Assembly (NCBI GenBank): GCA_903888815.1
Contig: CAISVC010000657.1
Coordinates: 1 to 29,410, forward strand
DNA from: an uncultured Fibrobacterota bacterium
GTDB taxonomy: Bacteria; Fibrobacterota; Chitinivibrionia; Chitinivibrionales; Chitinispirillaceae
DNA: 29,410 bases
Direction of reading: 5' to 3'
Part shown: piece by piece, positions 15,480-23,619 of the stretch
Layout: every line of letters begins with the position of its first letter
Numbering within the stretch: the stretch's first letter is position 1
Notes under the pieces: model-generated
The model's input: the letters and a program-made list of their open reading frames with translations, nothing else
Database searches by the model: none
Told to the model about the DNA's origin: nothing
Made by a program: the position numbers and the translations under genes

Positions 15480-16796
15480 ATGTTCAGAAATGGCGCATTC
15501 TCTCCCTTTTTACCATTTTTGTTTTTTATTGTTGTATTGATTGCCCCGCTATCTTTATCGGCCGCTCCCTTTGCTCTCGGCGCGGACGTGAGCTGGCTGC
15601 CGCAGATGGAAGCGCTGGGCTATTCGTTCTATAACGATGCCGGGGTCAGGCAGGACTGCATTCAGATACTGAAGGACCACGGCATCAATACGATAAGGCT
15701 GCGGGTATGGGTGAATCCCTCGAACAATATTTATAACGGCCATTGCAGTAAAGCCGAGACCGTTGTCATGGCGAAACGCGCGGCGGCCATGGGGTTCAGA
15801 ATCATGATCGATTTCCACTACAGCGATTCATGGGCAGACCCGGGGCAGCAGACCAAACCTGCGGCATGGTCGTCACACGGCATCAGTCAACTGATAACCG
15901 ACGTGTACGATCATACCTACGACGTTCTGGATTCCCTGAAATCCGCCGGCATAATCCCGGAATGGGTGCAGGTAGGAAATGAAACCAACGACGGCATGCT
16001 GTGGGAAGACGGGAGAGCTTCCGCAAACATGGGCAGCTTTGCATCGCTCGTCACGAGCGGCTGCAATGCGGTCAAGGCAGTTGACAGCAGCATAAAAGTG
16101 ATCGTACATATTTCCAACGGGTATGACAACGCCCTGTTCAGGTGGATATTCGACGGACTTAAAACCAACAGCGCACGCTACGACGTTATCGGCATGTCGC
16201 TTTATCCTGCATCGGGCAACTGGAGCACCCTGACCGGCCAGTGTCTGACCAACATGAACGACATGGTATCCCGGTACGGCAAGCAAGTCATGATCTGTGA
16301 AGTGGGCATGGCGTACACTGCTGCACAGGCCTGCAAGGACATGCTGACTGACCTGATCAGCAAGACCAAATCGGTTTCCGGCAACAGCGGGCTCGGTGTG
16401 TTCTACTGGGAGCCTGAGTGCTACAACTGGAACGGTTATAACCTGGGCGCATGGAACACCAACGGACGGCCCACCATAGCGCTCGACGCGTTTTTAACCG
16501 GCACCCTTGTTTCGCACCCGCTTTCCGGTTCACTCCAAACTCCGGGATTTCTGCGGATCGCTGCCGACCCGGTTGCTTCCGCCCTGACGATATATTATCG
16601 AGTGCAGAGTGCCGGTCATGTTTCGCTCTCAATAGTTGATATTCAGGGGAAAAAGACGGCAACAATCATGCGGAAATCGCTGCAGCCCGGCACGTATACG
16701 ACAACCTGGAAAACAGGCGGGTTTGCCGCAGGACGATATTACTGCTCCATGCAGTCGACCGGCGGCAGATCATACGAAGCGTTTTGCATAAAATGA
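15480..16796 (+). CDS. Secreted arabinogalactan endo-beta-1,4-galactanase, GH53
   Basis: Glycoside hydrolase family 53 cuts beta-1,4-galactan of pectin side chains with retention of configuration. The 438-residue product starts at the ATG with AGAGG upstream; an in-frame ATG six codons earlier overlaps the hairpin and lacks a site. Residues 1-28 are a signal peptide (AAPLSLSA end). The GH53 barrel spans about 30-365: GADVSWLPQME, NTIRLRVWVNP, MIDFHYSDSWADPGQQTKPAAW, VQVGNETNDGMLW with acid/base E168, and MICEVG with nucleophile E274. The last 75 residues (IVDIQGK, GTYTTTW, AAGRYYCSM) are a beta-rich module of the type IX/FlgD-like sorting kind, suggesting surface or extracellular location. 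It implies use of plant galactan. No sugar uptake genes adjoin it. Confidence 0.93.
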   Translation: MFRNGAFSPFLPFLFFIVVLIAPLSLSAAPFALGADVSWLPQMEALGYSFYNDAGVRQDCIQILKDHGINTIRLRVWVNPSNNIYNGHCSKAETVVMAKRAAAMGFRIMIDFHYSDSWADPGQQTKPAAWSSHGISQLITDVYDHTYDVLDSLKSAGIIPEWVQVGNETNDGMLWEDGRASANMGSFASLVTSGCNAVKAVDSSIKVIVHISNGYDNALFRWIFDGLKTNSARYDVIGMSLYPASGNWSTLTGQCLTNMNDMVSRYGKQVMICEVGMAYTAAQACKDMLTDLISKTKSVSGNSGLGVFYWEPECYNWNGYNLGAWNTNGRPTIALDAFLTGTLVSHPLSGSLQTPGFLRIAADPVASALTIYYRVQSAGHVSLSIVDIQGKKTATIMRKSLQPGTYTTTWKTGGFAAGRYYCSMQSTGGRSYEAFCIK

Positions 16797-16838
16797 TCCT
16801 GCTTACTACCCTTAACTGTCAAGCCCAACAATTTCCCC

Positions 16839-16867
16839 TTGCAGGATTCTGTTCGGCATTTTACAAT
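16839..16867 (+). promoter_or_regulatory. Sigma70-type promoter for the GNAT gene
   Basis: A TTGCAG -35 box (16839-16844), a 17-base spacer and a TACAAT -10 box (16862-16867). The start codon of the GNAT gene is about 49 bases downstream. GCAGGAT within the -35 region also pairs with ATCCTGC at the end of the galactanase gene. Confidence 0.55.
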
Positions 16868-16892
16868 TATACGGTGAACTGAATAAGCACCT

Positions 16893-16919
16893 ATGACCGA
16901 CAGAAAGCAGCAGCGATGA
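16893..16919 (+). CDS. Possible eight-codon leader ORF overlapping the GNAT start
   Basis: ATG at 16893 opens an eight-codon frame, MTDRKQQR, whose TGA (16917-16919) overlaps the ATG of the GNAT gene as ATGA. It lies downstream of the promoter. No clear ribosome binding site precedes it, so it may be chance, but the exact stop/start overlap would allow translational coupling. Confidence 0.25.
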   Translation: MTDRKQQR

Positions 16920-17395
16920 ACCAGAAAATTACAATTCGCAGATTCGAGGGCAGCGACGCCGACAAGGTCAGCCGTCTCATTATCGAAAATCTGACCAGAA
17001 AAAATGTTCTTGAATTCGGGAAAGTTGCGGTGGCGCAGTTATCCCAATTTTATGCACCGCAGCAATTGCAGGAATTTGCAAAAAATGAAGAGATCTATAT
17101 TGCTTCCGATGCTTCGGACCTGGTCGGAACCGCCAGCCATGATAATGGCCGCATCAGGAATGTATTCGTTAAAATGGGCCGCCACCGGCAGGGGATCGGA
17201 TCGCAGCTGATCCGGCACTGCGAGGAGGTGGCGGCGCATCAGGGCAAGCTCAATGTGTTCCTGCTTGCTAATCTCTCAACCGTGGATTTTTACCAGGAGT
17301 TGGGGTACTCGATTATTGAAGAAAAAACCGAAATGATCGGCGCCGCTTCGCTGAACATGATGCTCATGGTAAAACGGCTGCCTCACCACAAATAA
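16916..17395 (+). CDS. GNAT-family N-acetyltransferase
   Basis: The 159-residue product belongs to the GNAT superfamily, which transfers acetyl from acetyl-CoA to an amine. Strand NVFVKMG is followed by the acetyl-CoA pyrophosphate loop RHRQGIGSQLIRHCEE (about 91-106), then LNVFLLANLSTVDFYQELGYSIIEE, the usual alpha4/beta6 region with FYQELGY. The N-terminal ITIRRFEGSDADKVSRLI is the normal first strand/helix. The substrate cannot be named; RimI-like or small-molecule acetylation are both possible. It has its own promoter. Downstream it faces the AbiEii-type gene convergently. The ribosome binding site is weak (AGCAGCAG). Confidence 0.9.
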   Translation: MNQKITIRRFEGSDADKVSRLIIENLTRKNVLEFGKVAVAQLSQFYAPQQLQEFAKNEEIYIASDASDLVGTASHDNGRIRNVFVKMGRHRQGIGSQLIRHCEEVAAHQGKLNVFLLANLSTVDFYQELGYSIIEEKTEMIGAASLNMMLMVKRLPHHK

Positions 17396-17460
17396 TTATT
17401 TTTGTTATCTATCTATCTTCACCTGCTCCACCTTTCTGCTGCCAATTACTATTCGCGGAA

Positions 17461-18438
17461 TTACACAAGCGGCAGTTCATGTAACGCTGATAAAAACTCC
17501 TGGTCTGATATCCCGGTGTTCTGGATTGCCTCCGCGCACAGCGCGATGCGGGGCATGTCGCGCCGCAGATTATTCCATGAGTATCCGGCGTCAAACAGGT
17601 GGCCGGCAAACACGGGCAATCCGCGTACATTTTCCGACATTATCGGGGACAGGCTATAGTCCGGCGGCATTTCGGTATACGGCGCAACACTCCGGCAGAA
17701 CGCAATCGTGTCGTTGATGACCTCAGCTGCCGTAAAGGCCTTTACGGCGCTCCTTTCCCGTTCCTGGATCTCGTTCTCGTGGTGCAGACACACATGAAAA
17801 CTTTCGCGGATTTCGGAGAGCGGCGGCCCTGCGGCGAGCAGGCGGGAAACATCGAACACGTGCTTGAGCCGCTGCGCTTCTTTCCCTTTACCCACCGGAA
17901 TGCCGAGTGTGTTCGGGCCTAAGGTGAGCAGCTTGTCGCCGATGATACTCGACGGAAACGGCAGCTCGACAAGCGTTGCGCTTTCGTAAAGTTTTCCGCA
18001 CACGATTTTTTTCTTTTCGGTTTTGTACGGGGTGCGGCGCAGCTGCGCGTCGAGCATGATGGAGGTCTCGGTTCCGCCCTTTATCGCAGAATCAAAATAA
18101 AGGTAATAGCTCGCTATGGGCAACCACGGTTTTGTTTTATGCTGCCTTTTTTCCCAGCGCTTAAACACCCGGAACCGTTTAACAATCGCATCCAGTGTTT
18201 CCTCAATCTGTTCACGCGATGCGCCGGTTGCGATGTCCACGTCGATTGAAAACCGTTTCGGCTCAGGGAGAATGAGTAGCAGCGAATTGCCGCCCTTGAA
18301 CTGAAATTGCAGCCCGGCTTCGACCAGCTCGGCAACCAGCTCAAGACAGTGCACCGCCTCTTCGGCCAGTGTTGCCGGCGCATTGAAGCGATGTTTCTCG
18401 ATATGTTCGCGGGTAAAGAATCGAAGATTAGTTATCAT
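17461..18438 (-). CDS. Nucleotidyltransferase of the AbiEii/AbiGii toxin family, apparently orphan
   Basis: The 325-residue product has the AbiEii core: FKGGNSLLLI (47-56) and FSIDVDIA with D66 and D68 as metal ligands, a third acidic strand IMLDAQLR, GDKLLTLGPNTLG, and RLKHVFDVSRLL in place of the usual R..KDfyDl motif. In AbiE systems such proteins are toxins that modify tRNA or other targets using nucleotides and are held in check by an AbiEi antitoxin encoded upstream. Here the gene upstream is missing: 18439-18889 is noncoding and filled with palindromes. It may be an orphan, an enzyme with a housekeeping role, or a unit whose partner has been lost. There is no good ribosome binding site before the ATG. 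Confidence 0.85.
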   Translation of the reverse strand: MITNLRFFTREHIEKHRFNAPATLAEEAVHCLELVAELVEAGLQFQFKGGNSLLLILPEPKRFSIDVDIATGASREQIEETLDAIVKRFRVFKRWEKRQHKTKPWLPIASYYLYFDSAIKGGTETSIMLDAQLRRTPYKTEKKKIVCGKLYESATLVELPFPSSIIGDKLLTLGPNTLGIPVGKGKEAQRLKHVFDVSRLLAAGPPLSEIRESFHVCLHHENEIQERERSAVKAFTAAEVINDTIAFCRSVAPYTEMPPDYSLSPIMSENVRGLPVFAGHLFDAGYSWNNLRRDMPRIALCAEAIQNTGISDQEFLSALHELPLV

Positions 18439-18491
18439 AATAATAAGTTTATCATTTGAAGTAAAAAATTAACAACTTATAAATTCTTGTT

Positions 18492-18562
18492 CTGGGTGGC
18501 TGAGCCCAGTGCGCCGCCCGTTTCTAACGGTACCAAGCAATACACTCCTGATGGCGGGCACT
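18492..18562. repeat. Hairpin-rich segment next to copy B
   Basis: CTGGG (18492-18496) pairs with CCCAG (18505-18509), and AGTGCGCCGCC (18508-18518) pairs imperfectly with GGCGGGCACT (18553-18562). It lies between the AbiEii-type gene and the larger palindrome and could be an outer part of that element or a separate one. Confidence 0.35.
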
Positions 18563-18589
18563 GTCAAGCTGTCGTCTCACTTAAAATCA

Positions 18590-18833
18590 ACTTCAAATAC
18601 AAACATCGCTGACCGGAGCTCTGAAGGAGCACCCCGTAGCTGTTTTACAGGCACACGCGCGGCCCGCGAGACGCAAGCGTGACCTTTCGCCGTAAGGCGA
18701 ATCGGCCTTGCAACACTGCAACAGAGCTGGACGCTTACGGTGAGCGGGGCAGTGCCGCATTGGGTGCCGAAAAAGAGCACACGGGGCGCTCCGTTGAAGC
18801 AGGACAACCTCGGTAATCAAAGTATTTGTAAGT
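18590..18833 (+). repeat. Long imperfect palindrome, copy B of the dispersed element
   Basis: The ends ACTTCAAATAC (18590-18600) and GTATTTGTAAGT (18822-18833) are inverted, the next arms GGAGCACCCCGT and ACGGGGCGCTCC pair with one mismatch, and the core GGCCCGCGAGACGCAAGCG with GACGCTTACGG repeats that of copy A. It has no plausible gene on either strand and no transposase. Together with 18492-18562 it fills the 451-bp space between the AbiEii-type gene and the DUF362 gene. Confidence 0.8.
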
Positions 18834-18889
18834 AATATTTTTTGCTTGAGGCATGCGGCTCAGCCATCCAAAAAATCATTTTTATGTTA

Positions 18890-19987
18890 TTATTTAATCT
18901 CCACCAGCTCATACTTATCTTCCATTCCCAGTTTCCGGCAATAATCAAACATATACCCGCTTTTTATCTCCGGGCGCAGAGCGTCGAATACGTTCCCGGA
19001 CTTTACCTCCGCAGCGGCGCTCCCGGCAAGCTTCGGCGCTTTATTAATCATGTCAAGCGTTGCCCGGTCGAGCGCCAGGGGGTTGGCCGATGCTACAATG
19101 CCGATGTCCTGCACAACAGGCGCATCGTTGTAATCCCAGCAATCACAGTCCGGGCTGATTGACAGCGCAAAATTGACATACAGCGCCTTGCCCGCGAACC
19201 GCTCATGGAGCGCGGCAGCGTATTCGGCGACTTTTTCAATCAATGCCTCCCCATGTGAGTCCCATTGTATGCCCATTGCTCCGTAATTGCATGCCGCAAT
19301 GCACTGCCCGCAGCCGATGCAGGTAGTATAATTGATAACCGCCTTTTTATCCTTCATTGCAATCGCATGAACCGGACATCGACGGGCACACTGCTGACAT
19401 CCAACGCACTTTTCCGGTTTCTGAAGCGGATTGGAACCGGAATGGAGCTCAAGCTTGCCCGGCACTGCGGCGCAGCCCATGCCCATGTTCTTTATTGTGC
19501 CGCCGAATCCCATTTCGCAGTGGCCCTTGAAATGCGAGAGCATGACCAGCTTATCGGCCTGGCAGAGTGCCCCGCCGATCCTCGCCTTTTTCACGTGCTG
19601 TCCGTTCACCGGCAGTTCTTCGCAGTCAAGCCCGCGCAGTCCGTCGGCAACGATGAACGGCGCGCCGGCGGTTCCGCTGAAATAACCGTGCATCACCGCT
19701 GTTTCGTTATGATCAACCGCATTGTGCCTGCTGCCGCTGTAAAGCGTATTGGTGTCGGTCAGGAATGGCTTGGCGCCGCAGGCTTTCAGCTCCCGGACTA
19801 CCATCCGGGCGTAGTTATGGTTTACATAGGCAAGGTTGCCGCTTTCACCCACGTGGACTTTTATTGCGACAAGTTCACCGCGGCCGGCCAGTGCGTCCAG
19901 CCCCGCGCGTTTCAGCAGCCGCCCGAACTTGTCTTCGAGCGAGCAGCCGGCGCCGGCATGCAGGTTCATCCAGAATACGTTATCCAT
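18890..19987 (-). CDS. DUF362 protein with two 4Fe-4S ferredoxin motifs
   Basis: The 365-residue product begins at an ATG with AAGGGAG six bases upstream; an in-frame ATG 11 codons earlier lacks this. Residues 1-185 are the DUF362 domain (IKVHVGESGN, KPFLTDTNTLY, DKLVMLSHFKGH, GGTIKNMGMG). A bacterial ferredoxin domain follows, with two complete CxxCxxCxxxC sets: Cys 194, 197, 200, 204 and Cys 223, 226, 229, 233. Another DUF362 segment follows (SPDCDCWDYNDAPVVQDIG, ASANPLALDRA). It is probably a cytoplasmic iron-sulfur electron-transfer protein. The function of DUF362 is not established and no redox partner gene adjoins it. It is divergent from the next lipoprotein gene. Confidence 0.92.
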   Translation of the reverse strand: MDNVFWMNLHAGAGCSLEDKFGRLLKRAGLDALAGRGELVAIKVHVGESGNLAYVNHNYARMVVRELKACGAKPFLTDTNTLYSGSRHNAVDHNETAVMHGYFSGTAGAPFIVADGLRGLDCEELPVNGQHVKKARIGGALCQADKLVMLSHFKGHCEMGFGGTIKNMGMGCAAVPGKLELHSGSNPLQKPEKCVGCQQCARRCPVHAIAMKDKKAVINYTTCIGCGQCIAACNYGAMGIQWDSHGEALIEKVAEYAAALHERFAGKALYVNFALSISPDCDCWDYNDAPVVQDIGIVASANPLALDRATLDMINKAPKLAGSAAAEVKSGNVFDALRPEIKSGYMFDYCRKLGMEDKYELVEIK

Positions 19988-20140
19988 TATCACTCCCTTG
20001 TGTGCCCTTTTAAGAATCAAAATACTTTTCTCTCGGCAGCTTCGCCTCTTTTAAAAAAGGAAAATATCATTAATTGCAATGCAGTTGAATTATATTTTTA
20101 AACAGTCGCCGATATTCATTATTTACATAATTGATTTACC

Positions 20141-21271
20141 ATGAAAAATATTCCGGGTTCTAAAATACTGACTGTTGCTGCAGCAGGTATTGTTGCGTTT
20201 TTTATTTCCTGCCACTTTCCCTATCAACCGGAACCTTTTGTTCTTCCGGAGATACCGTATAAATTTCCGAGCAGCACCGAAATTTCCGGCTTTTTCGGCA
20301 CTTCAAATGTGAAAATAGCCTATACGCTCAACGATAACGGAGTACGAACAGTGTATTACGTCGATTTGAGCGATACGGCGCCTTCGCCGAAGAAACTCAG
20401 GAAGCCGGCGGGCAAGGAAAATATCAATTCGGACAGCCCCCTGATTTCACCTGACGGATCGTTCGTCGTTTATTGTTTGCTGATGGGCAATACCGCCTAT
20501 GGGGCATACATGCAGAAACTCGATCCTGATGCGCCGCCGGTCCTCATCGCTGCAAACGGAACCCAGCCCCACTGGTGGACGGATATAGCGGGTCGCGTTT
20601 TTATTATTTATTCGGACCAATTTTTTGCTTCTAATCTTGTAACCGGCATCCATGCTACCTATAAACAGCAGGTCTCTTGTGCGGCCAACGGTTCGCTGAC
20701 AGGAGCAGCGGAAGTAATCGCTCCCTATCCCATGAACGGCGGTGTATCGAAGGATGGAAGATACCTCTGCACCGGCTATGCGGTTGCGGCGTTTTACGAC
20801 ATACCCTCCCTTACACTGGTTAATATTGATATAGGAGTACAGGTCTGCAACCCTTCAATCGATCCGGACACTATGCATCCCGACTGGATGATGTTCTTAA
20901 ACTTTGCCGGGAAACAGAATCTGAACAACCCCTATGAGCATAACGCAGATTTTCCTGCTGATGCGCAGGGTAATCTTGGCATGCATACGGTGCTCCTTAT
21001 TGTTGATGCCGGCAATACGGTGAAAGATTATGTGCCAATCAGTATCATGAAAGACAAGAACGGCGCTGCAATATGGCAGTGTCCCGAATGGTCCAATAAT
21101 CCGAACTTCGCGGCAGCGCTGACTTTAGCTAATGATAACGCAACTTCGGGAGACGGCGTCATCATTAAAAACATCGGGAATCCGACGGCCGCGAAAGAAA
21201 CGTTGATTTTCACAAGGGGAAACGGCAAATTGAATTCGAACTCTACCCCCTGCGTCTGGATCGGGAACTGA
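20141..21271 (+). CDS. Predicted lipoprotein with TolB-like beta-propeller sequence
   Basis: The 376-residue product starts with a lipoprotein signal: MKNIPGSK, a hydrophobic run and FISC with the lipid Cys at 24 (a non-ideal lipobox). The mature protein has blades of the TolB/WD-like kind: SDSPLISPDGSFVVYCLL, GTQPHWWTDIAGRVFIIYSD, GGVSKDGRYLCTGYA, HPDWMMFLN and WSNNPNFAAALTL, with the recurring S-P/K-D-G turn. Such propellers often bind peptides or proteins in the periplasm. No enzyme motif is visible. The stop is one base before the start of the next gene, so the two are very likely translated together. I found no convincing promoter in the AT-rich upstream region. Confidence 0.75.
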   Translation: MKNIPGSKILTVAAAGIVAFFISCHFPYQPEPFVLPEIPYKFPSSTEISGFFGTSNVKIAYTLNDNGVRTVYYVDLSDTAPSPKKLRKPAGKENINSDSPLISPDGSFVVYCLLMGNTAYGAYMQKLDPDAPPVLIAANGTQPHWWTDIAGRVFIIYSDQFFASNLVTGIHATYKQQVSCAANGSLTGAAEVIAPYPMNGGVSKDGRYLCTGYAVAAFYDIPSLTLVNIDIGVQVCNPSIDPDTMHPDWMMFLNFAGKQNLNNPYEHNADFPADAQGNLGMHTVLLIVDAGNTVKDYVPISIMKDKNGAAIWQCPEWSNNPNFAAALTLANDNATSGDGVIIKNIGNPTAAKETLIFTRGNGKLNSNSTPCVWIGN

Positions 21272-21272
21272 A

Positions 21273-22469
21273 ATGAAGACGTTGTTCCGCCAATTGCCGA
21301 ACATGAAAAAAGTGCCATGGGTTCTGACCGCGGCGCTGATGCTTGTCGGTATCGGCGTGTTCCTGTGCATCCTGTTTCTAAAGCAGCAGACGGACGCGGA
21401 CCTTTTGTTGCTCACGCCGTGGCAATGCGTGGGCGGATGCGGGGCCGGAGGATCCGGAGGGACCGGCGCGGAGGTGAAATGGATCGGTACCGGCGTGAGC
21501 GGCGGTCTTATCGACATGGAAGTGATGGGAGCGAACACCATCGGCGAAAACTACCGATATCAGCAGATCAAGACACGGCTGAGTTATAAACCGACATGGA
21601 CAACCAACCTCGGTCTTACCATTCCAATCGTTTCGAAGATCGGAATGCTGCAGCCGAAAACAAATATCGATGACAAGACCGAAATGACCGGCGGCCTGGC
21701 GGACATCATGATCGATTTTTCGAAAAACATCGGCATGGAAGGCCAGTACTCATTGACGTTCAATCTGACGCTTCCGACCGGTCAATACGATATTAAAAGG
21801 GGTAAGGAACGTGAAATGGTCTACCTGCCCACCACGCTCCAGCGCGGGAGCGGCACCTACACCGCATCTCTCGGCATCTGCCGGACCACCGATGTCGAAA
21901 AAGGCCTGTGGATCATGGAGGCCTATTATAACCATCCTTTTGCCGTCAATTTCCATGGAAAGAACGCCTTCATCAATGACAGCTACGATCAGTACTCGGA
22001 CCTGAACAGCCGCTGGAACCTGCTTTCCGCAAAAGACAGGGGGCGGTTTGAGTACTGTTTCAAGCCGTACGGAGAAAACGATCTTGGCGGCTATACGCCG
22101 CCGAGTATCACTGCGGCAGTTTACTATGGATACCGCGGGATAGAGCACTACGTACACTCGTTCGGCGCAAAAGTATGGGTACCGCTGGGAGTGATGTGGA
22201 TTCCCGATTTTTCCGCGAGCAGCTATAATCCGGTTCCTGACCCGGATAATAAAACATGGTCGCTGACACTCCATTACGGGCTCGAATTCTCACGGCCCGA
22301 GTATCCGATCTTCATTGCAATCAATAAAATCATCACCAGCGGATCCGATAAATCAGATATGAAAAATGCCTTCGATGAACGCGCCCTCAGGAAATGGAGA
22401 ACGCCTGACATGAAAGACCTGCTCAATATGTGGACGTTCGCGATCGGCATCAAGACAACAATGTTTTAA
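21273..22469 (+). CDS. Predicted outer-membrane beta-barrel protein
   Basis: The 398-residue product has an N-terminal hydrophobic segment (about 14-36) that serves as signal peptide or anchor; an ATG at 21303 is an alternative start. A Gly/Cys-rich stretch follows (CVGGCGAGGSGGTGAE). From about 70 to the end are amphipathic strands of barrel type (TRLSYKPTWTTNLGLTIPI, YSLTFNLTLPTGQYD, WSLTLHYGLEF), closing with FAIGIKTTMF, whose final Phe is the classic outer-membrane assembly signal. The LTLPTGQYD turn recalls transporter-like barrels, but I name no family. The lipoprotein gene one base upstream is probably its partner. Confidence 0.7.
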   Translation: MKTLFRQLPNMKKVPWVLTAALMLVGIGVFLCILFLKQQTDADLLLLTPWQCVGGCGAGGSGGTGAEVKWIGTGVSGGLIDMEVMGANTIGENYRYQQIKTRLSYKPTWTTNLGLTIPIVSKIGMLQPKTNIDDKTEMTGGLADIMIDFSKNIGMEGQYSLTFNLTLPTGQYDIKRGKEREMVYLPTTLQRGSGTYTASLGICRTTDVEKGLWIMEAYYNHPFAVNFHGKNAFINDSYDQYSDLNSRWNLLSAKDRGRFEYCFKPYGENDLGGYTPPSITAAVYYGYRGIEHYVHSFGAKVWVPLGVMWIPDFSASSYNPVPDPDNKTWSLTLHYGLEFSRPEYPIFIAINKIITSGSDKSDMKNAFDERALRKWRTPDMKDLLNMWTFAIGIKTTMF

Positions 22470-22494
22470 TGGCGCCCCGGCGGTCTGATTGCTT

Positions 22495-23481
22495 ATGCGC
22501 CTTCCCTATTTCCGACGTACGTTTCTCCTCCTGAGTGTTGCTTTTTTCGTCATCGGCTGCGCGACTGATACCCAAAAAAAATCCGGAAACGCCGACACTG
22601 CCTTCCCTTTTCTTGACGACACCCTTTCGCTGCAAAATGCCTGCTGTCTGATTTCATCACATCTCTGTTCCGTTCTTCACAGCAACGATACCGCTTCCCT
22701 CGCATCGTTCAATCGCACGCTTGACAGCGCAGCAGAGGCGATCCGGAAAAAATCAGGGAGCGGAAAAAACAACTATGCGACACTCGACGCGATCCGGAGC
22801 CTTGTTTATGGGACGTGGAACATCGGTTTTGACCCCCGCGATACCCTGATCGAAACCCTGCTCCCGCATCTGGTGTTCCGGAACAGGAAAGGGGCCTGCC
22901 TCGGCGTCTCACTTGTCATTCTTATGCTTGCCGAGAAGCTTAGCTGCCCGGTCTACGGCGTCATGCTGCCAGGCCACTTTTTCTGCCGCTACGATGACGG
23001 CGCGCACCGCATCAATATCGAGCCCAATAAACAGGGGTGCGCCCATCCCGACGATTACTACCGCAAACGCTATCCTGCCGAAAACCGGCCGTGGTACGAC
23101 CTCGGTAACCTGACGCCCGCCGCGGTGGTGGGCGTCTATTGCTACGATGCAGGCACGCTTTGCCTGAACCGGAAGCAGTCCGCTGCCGCAATTGACTTTT
23201 TCAAAGAGAGTATCCGCCGGATTCCCGATTTCGCCGAGGCACAGGGCAATCTTGCCGTATCATATGCACAGAAAAAAGCCTTGGACACGGCCATGACCCT
23301 GTTTGAAAAGGTATATGGCGCGCATCCCGATTTAATCAACCTTACGGCGAATTACGGTGCTGTCGCGATGGCGGCCGGCCGATACGGCAAGGCACGGGAG
23401 GTATATCTGAAGGGTCTGGAGTTTTTTCCGGATGATACGATGCTACATAAGGGATTGGAAGAGGCAAAAAGGCATCTGTAA
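22495..23481 (+). CDS. Lipoprotein with transglutaminase-fold (SirB1-like) domain and TPR repeats
   Basis: The 328-residue product has a lipoprotein signal with FVIGC (Cys 22). Residues 95-195 match the transglutaminase-like domain of SirB1-type proteins: RKGACLGVSLVILMLAEKL carries the likely catalytic C135, GVMLPGHFFCRY the likely H161, and INIEPNKQG the third polar residue. Residues 210-325 are TPR units (AIDFFKESIRRIPDFAEAQG, AMTLFEKVYGAHPDLINL, AREVYLKGLEFFPDD). Such proteins could cut or cross-link amide bonds at the cell surface or act only as scaffolds. It starts 25 bases after the barrel gene. The first ATG is used; a TTG two codons earlier is in frame. The palindromic element at 23494 follows. 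Confidence 0.85.
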   Translation: MRLPYFRRTFLLLSVAFFVIGCATDTQKKSGNADTAFPFLDDTLSLQNACCLISSHLCSVLHSNDTASLASFNRTLDSAAEAIRKKSGSGKNNYATLDAIRSLVYGTWNIGFDPRDTLIETLLPHLVFRNRKGACLGVSLVILMLAEKLSCPVYGVMLPGHFFCRYDDGAHRINIEPNKQGCAHPDDYYRKRYPAENRPWYDLGNLTPAAVVGVYCYDAGTLCLNRKQSAAAIDFFKESIRRIPDFAEAQGNLAVSYAQKKALDTAMTLFEKVYGAHPDLINLTANYGAVAMAAGRYGKAREVYLKGLEFFPDDTMLHKGLEEAKRHL

Positions 23482-23493
23482 CCTATTTTTTCA

Positions 23494-23586
23494 CGTAGGG
23501 GCGGGGTAATCCCGCCCGGAAAAGTTTCCTGACCATCCGTATAACCACGTAAATTAGACTTGGGCGCGACAACCGCGCCCCTACAT
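23494..23586 (+). repeat. REP/BIME-like pair of hairpins
   Basis: Two perfect seven-base-stem hairpins, GGGCGGG-GTAAT-CCCGCCC and GGGCGCG-ACAAC-CGCGCCC, are about 40 bases apart. They face each other so that CGTAGGGGCG at the left end (23494) is the inverse of the CGCGCCCCTAC at the right end (23574-23584). The GTAGGGGCG wording is common in dispersed intergenic repeats of many bacteria. It lies between the TPR lipoprotein gene and the GT-C gene, with the right hairpin inside the open frame upstream of the GT-C start. Confidence 0.75.
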
Positions 23587-23619
23587 GGGGAACTACTGGT
23601 GTATTTTAAAATTGCCCGT

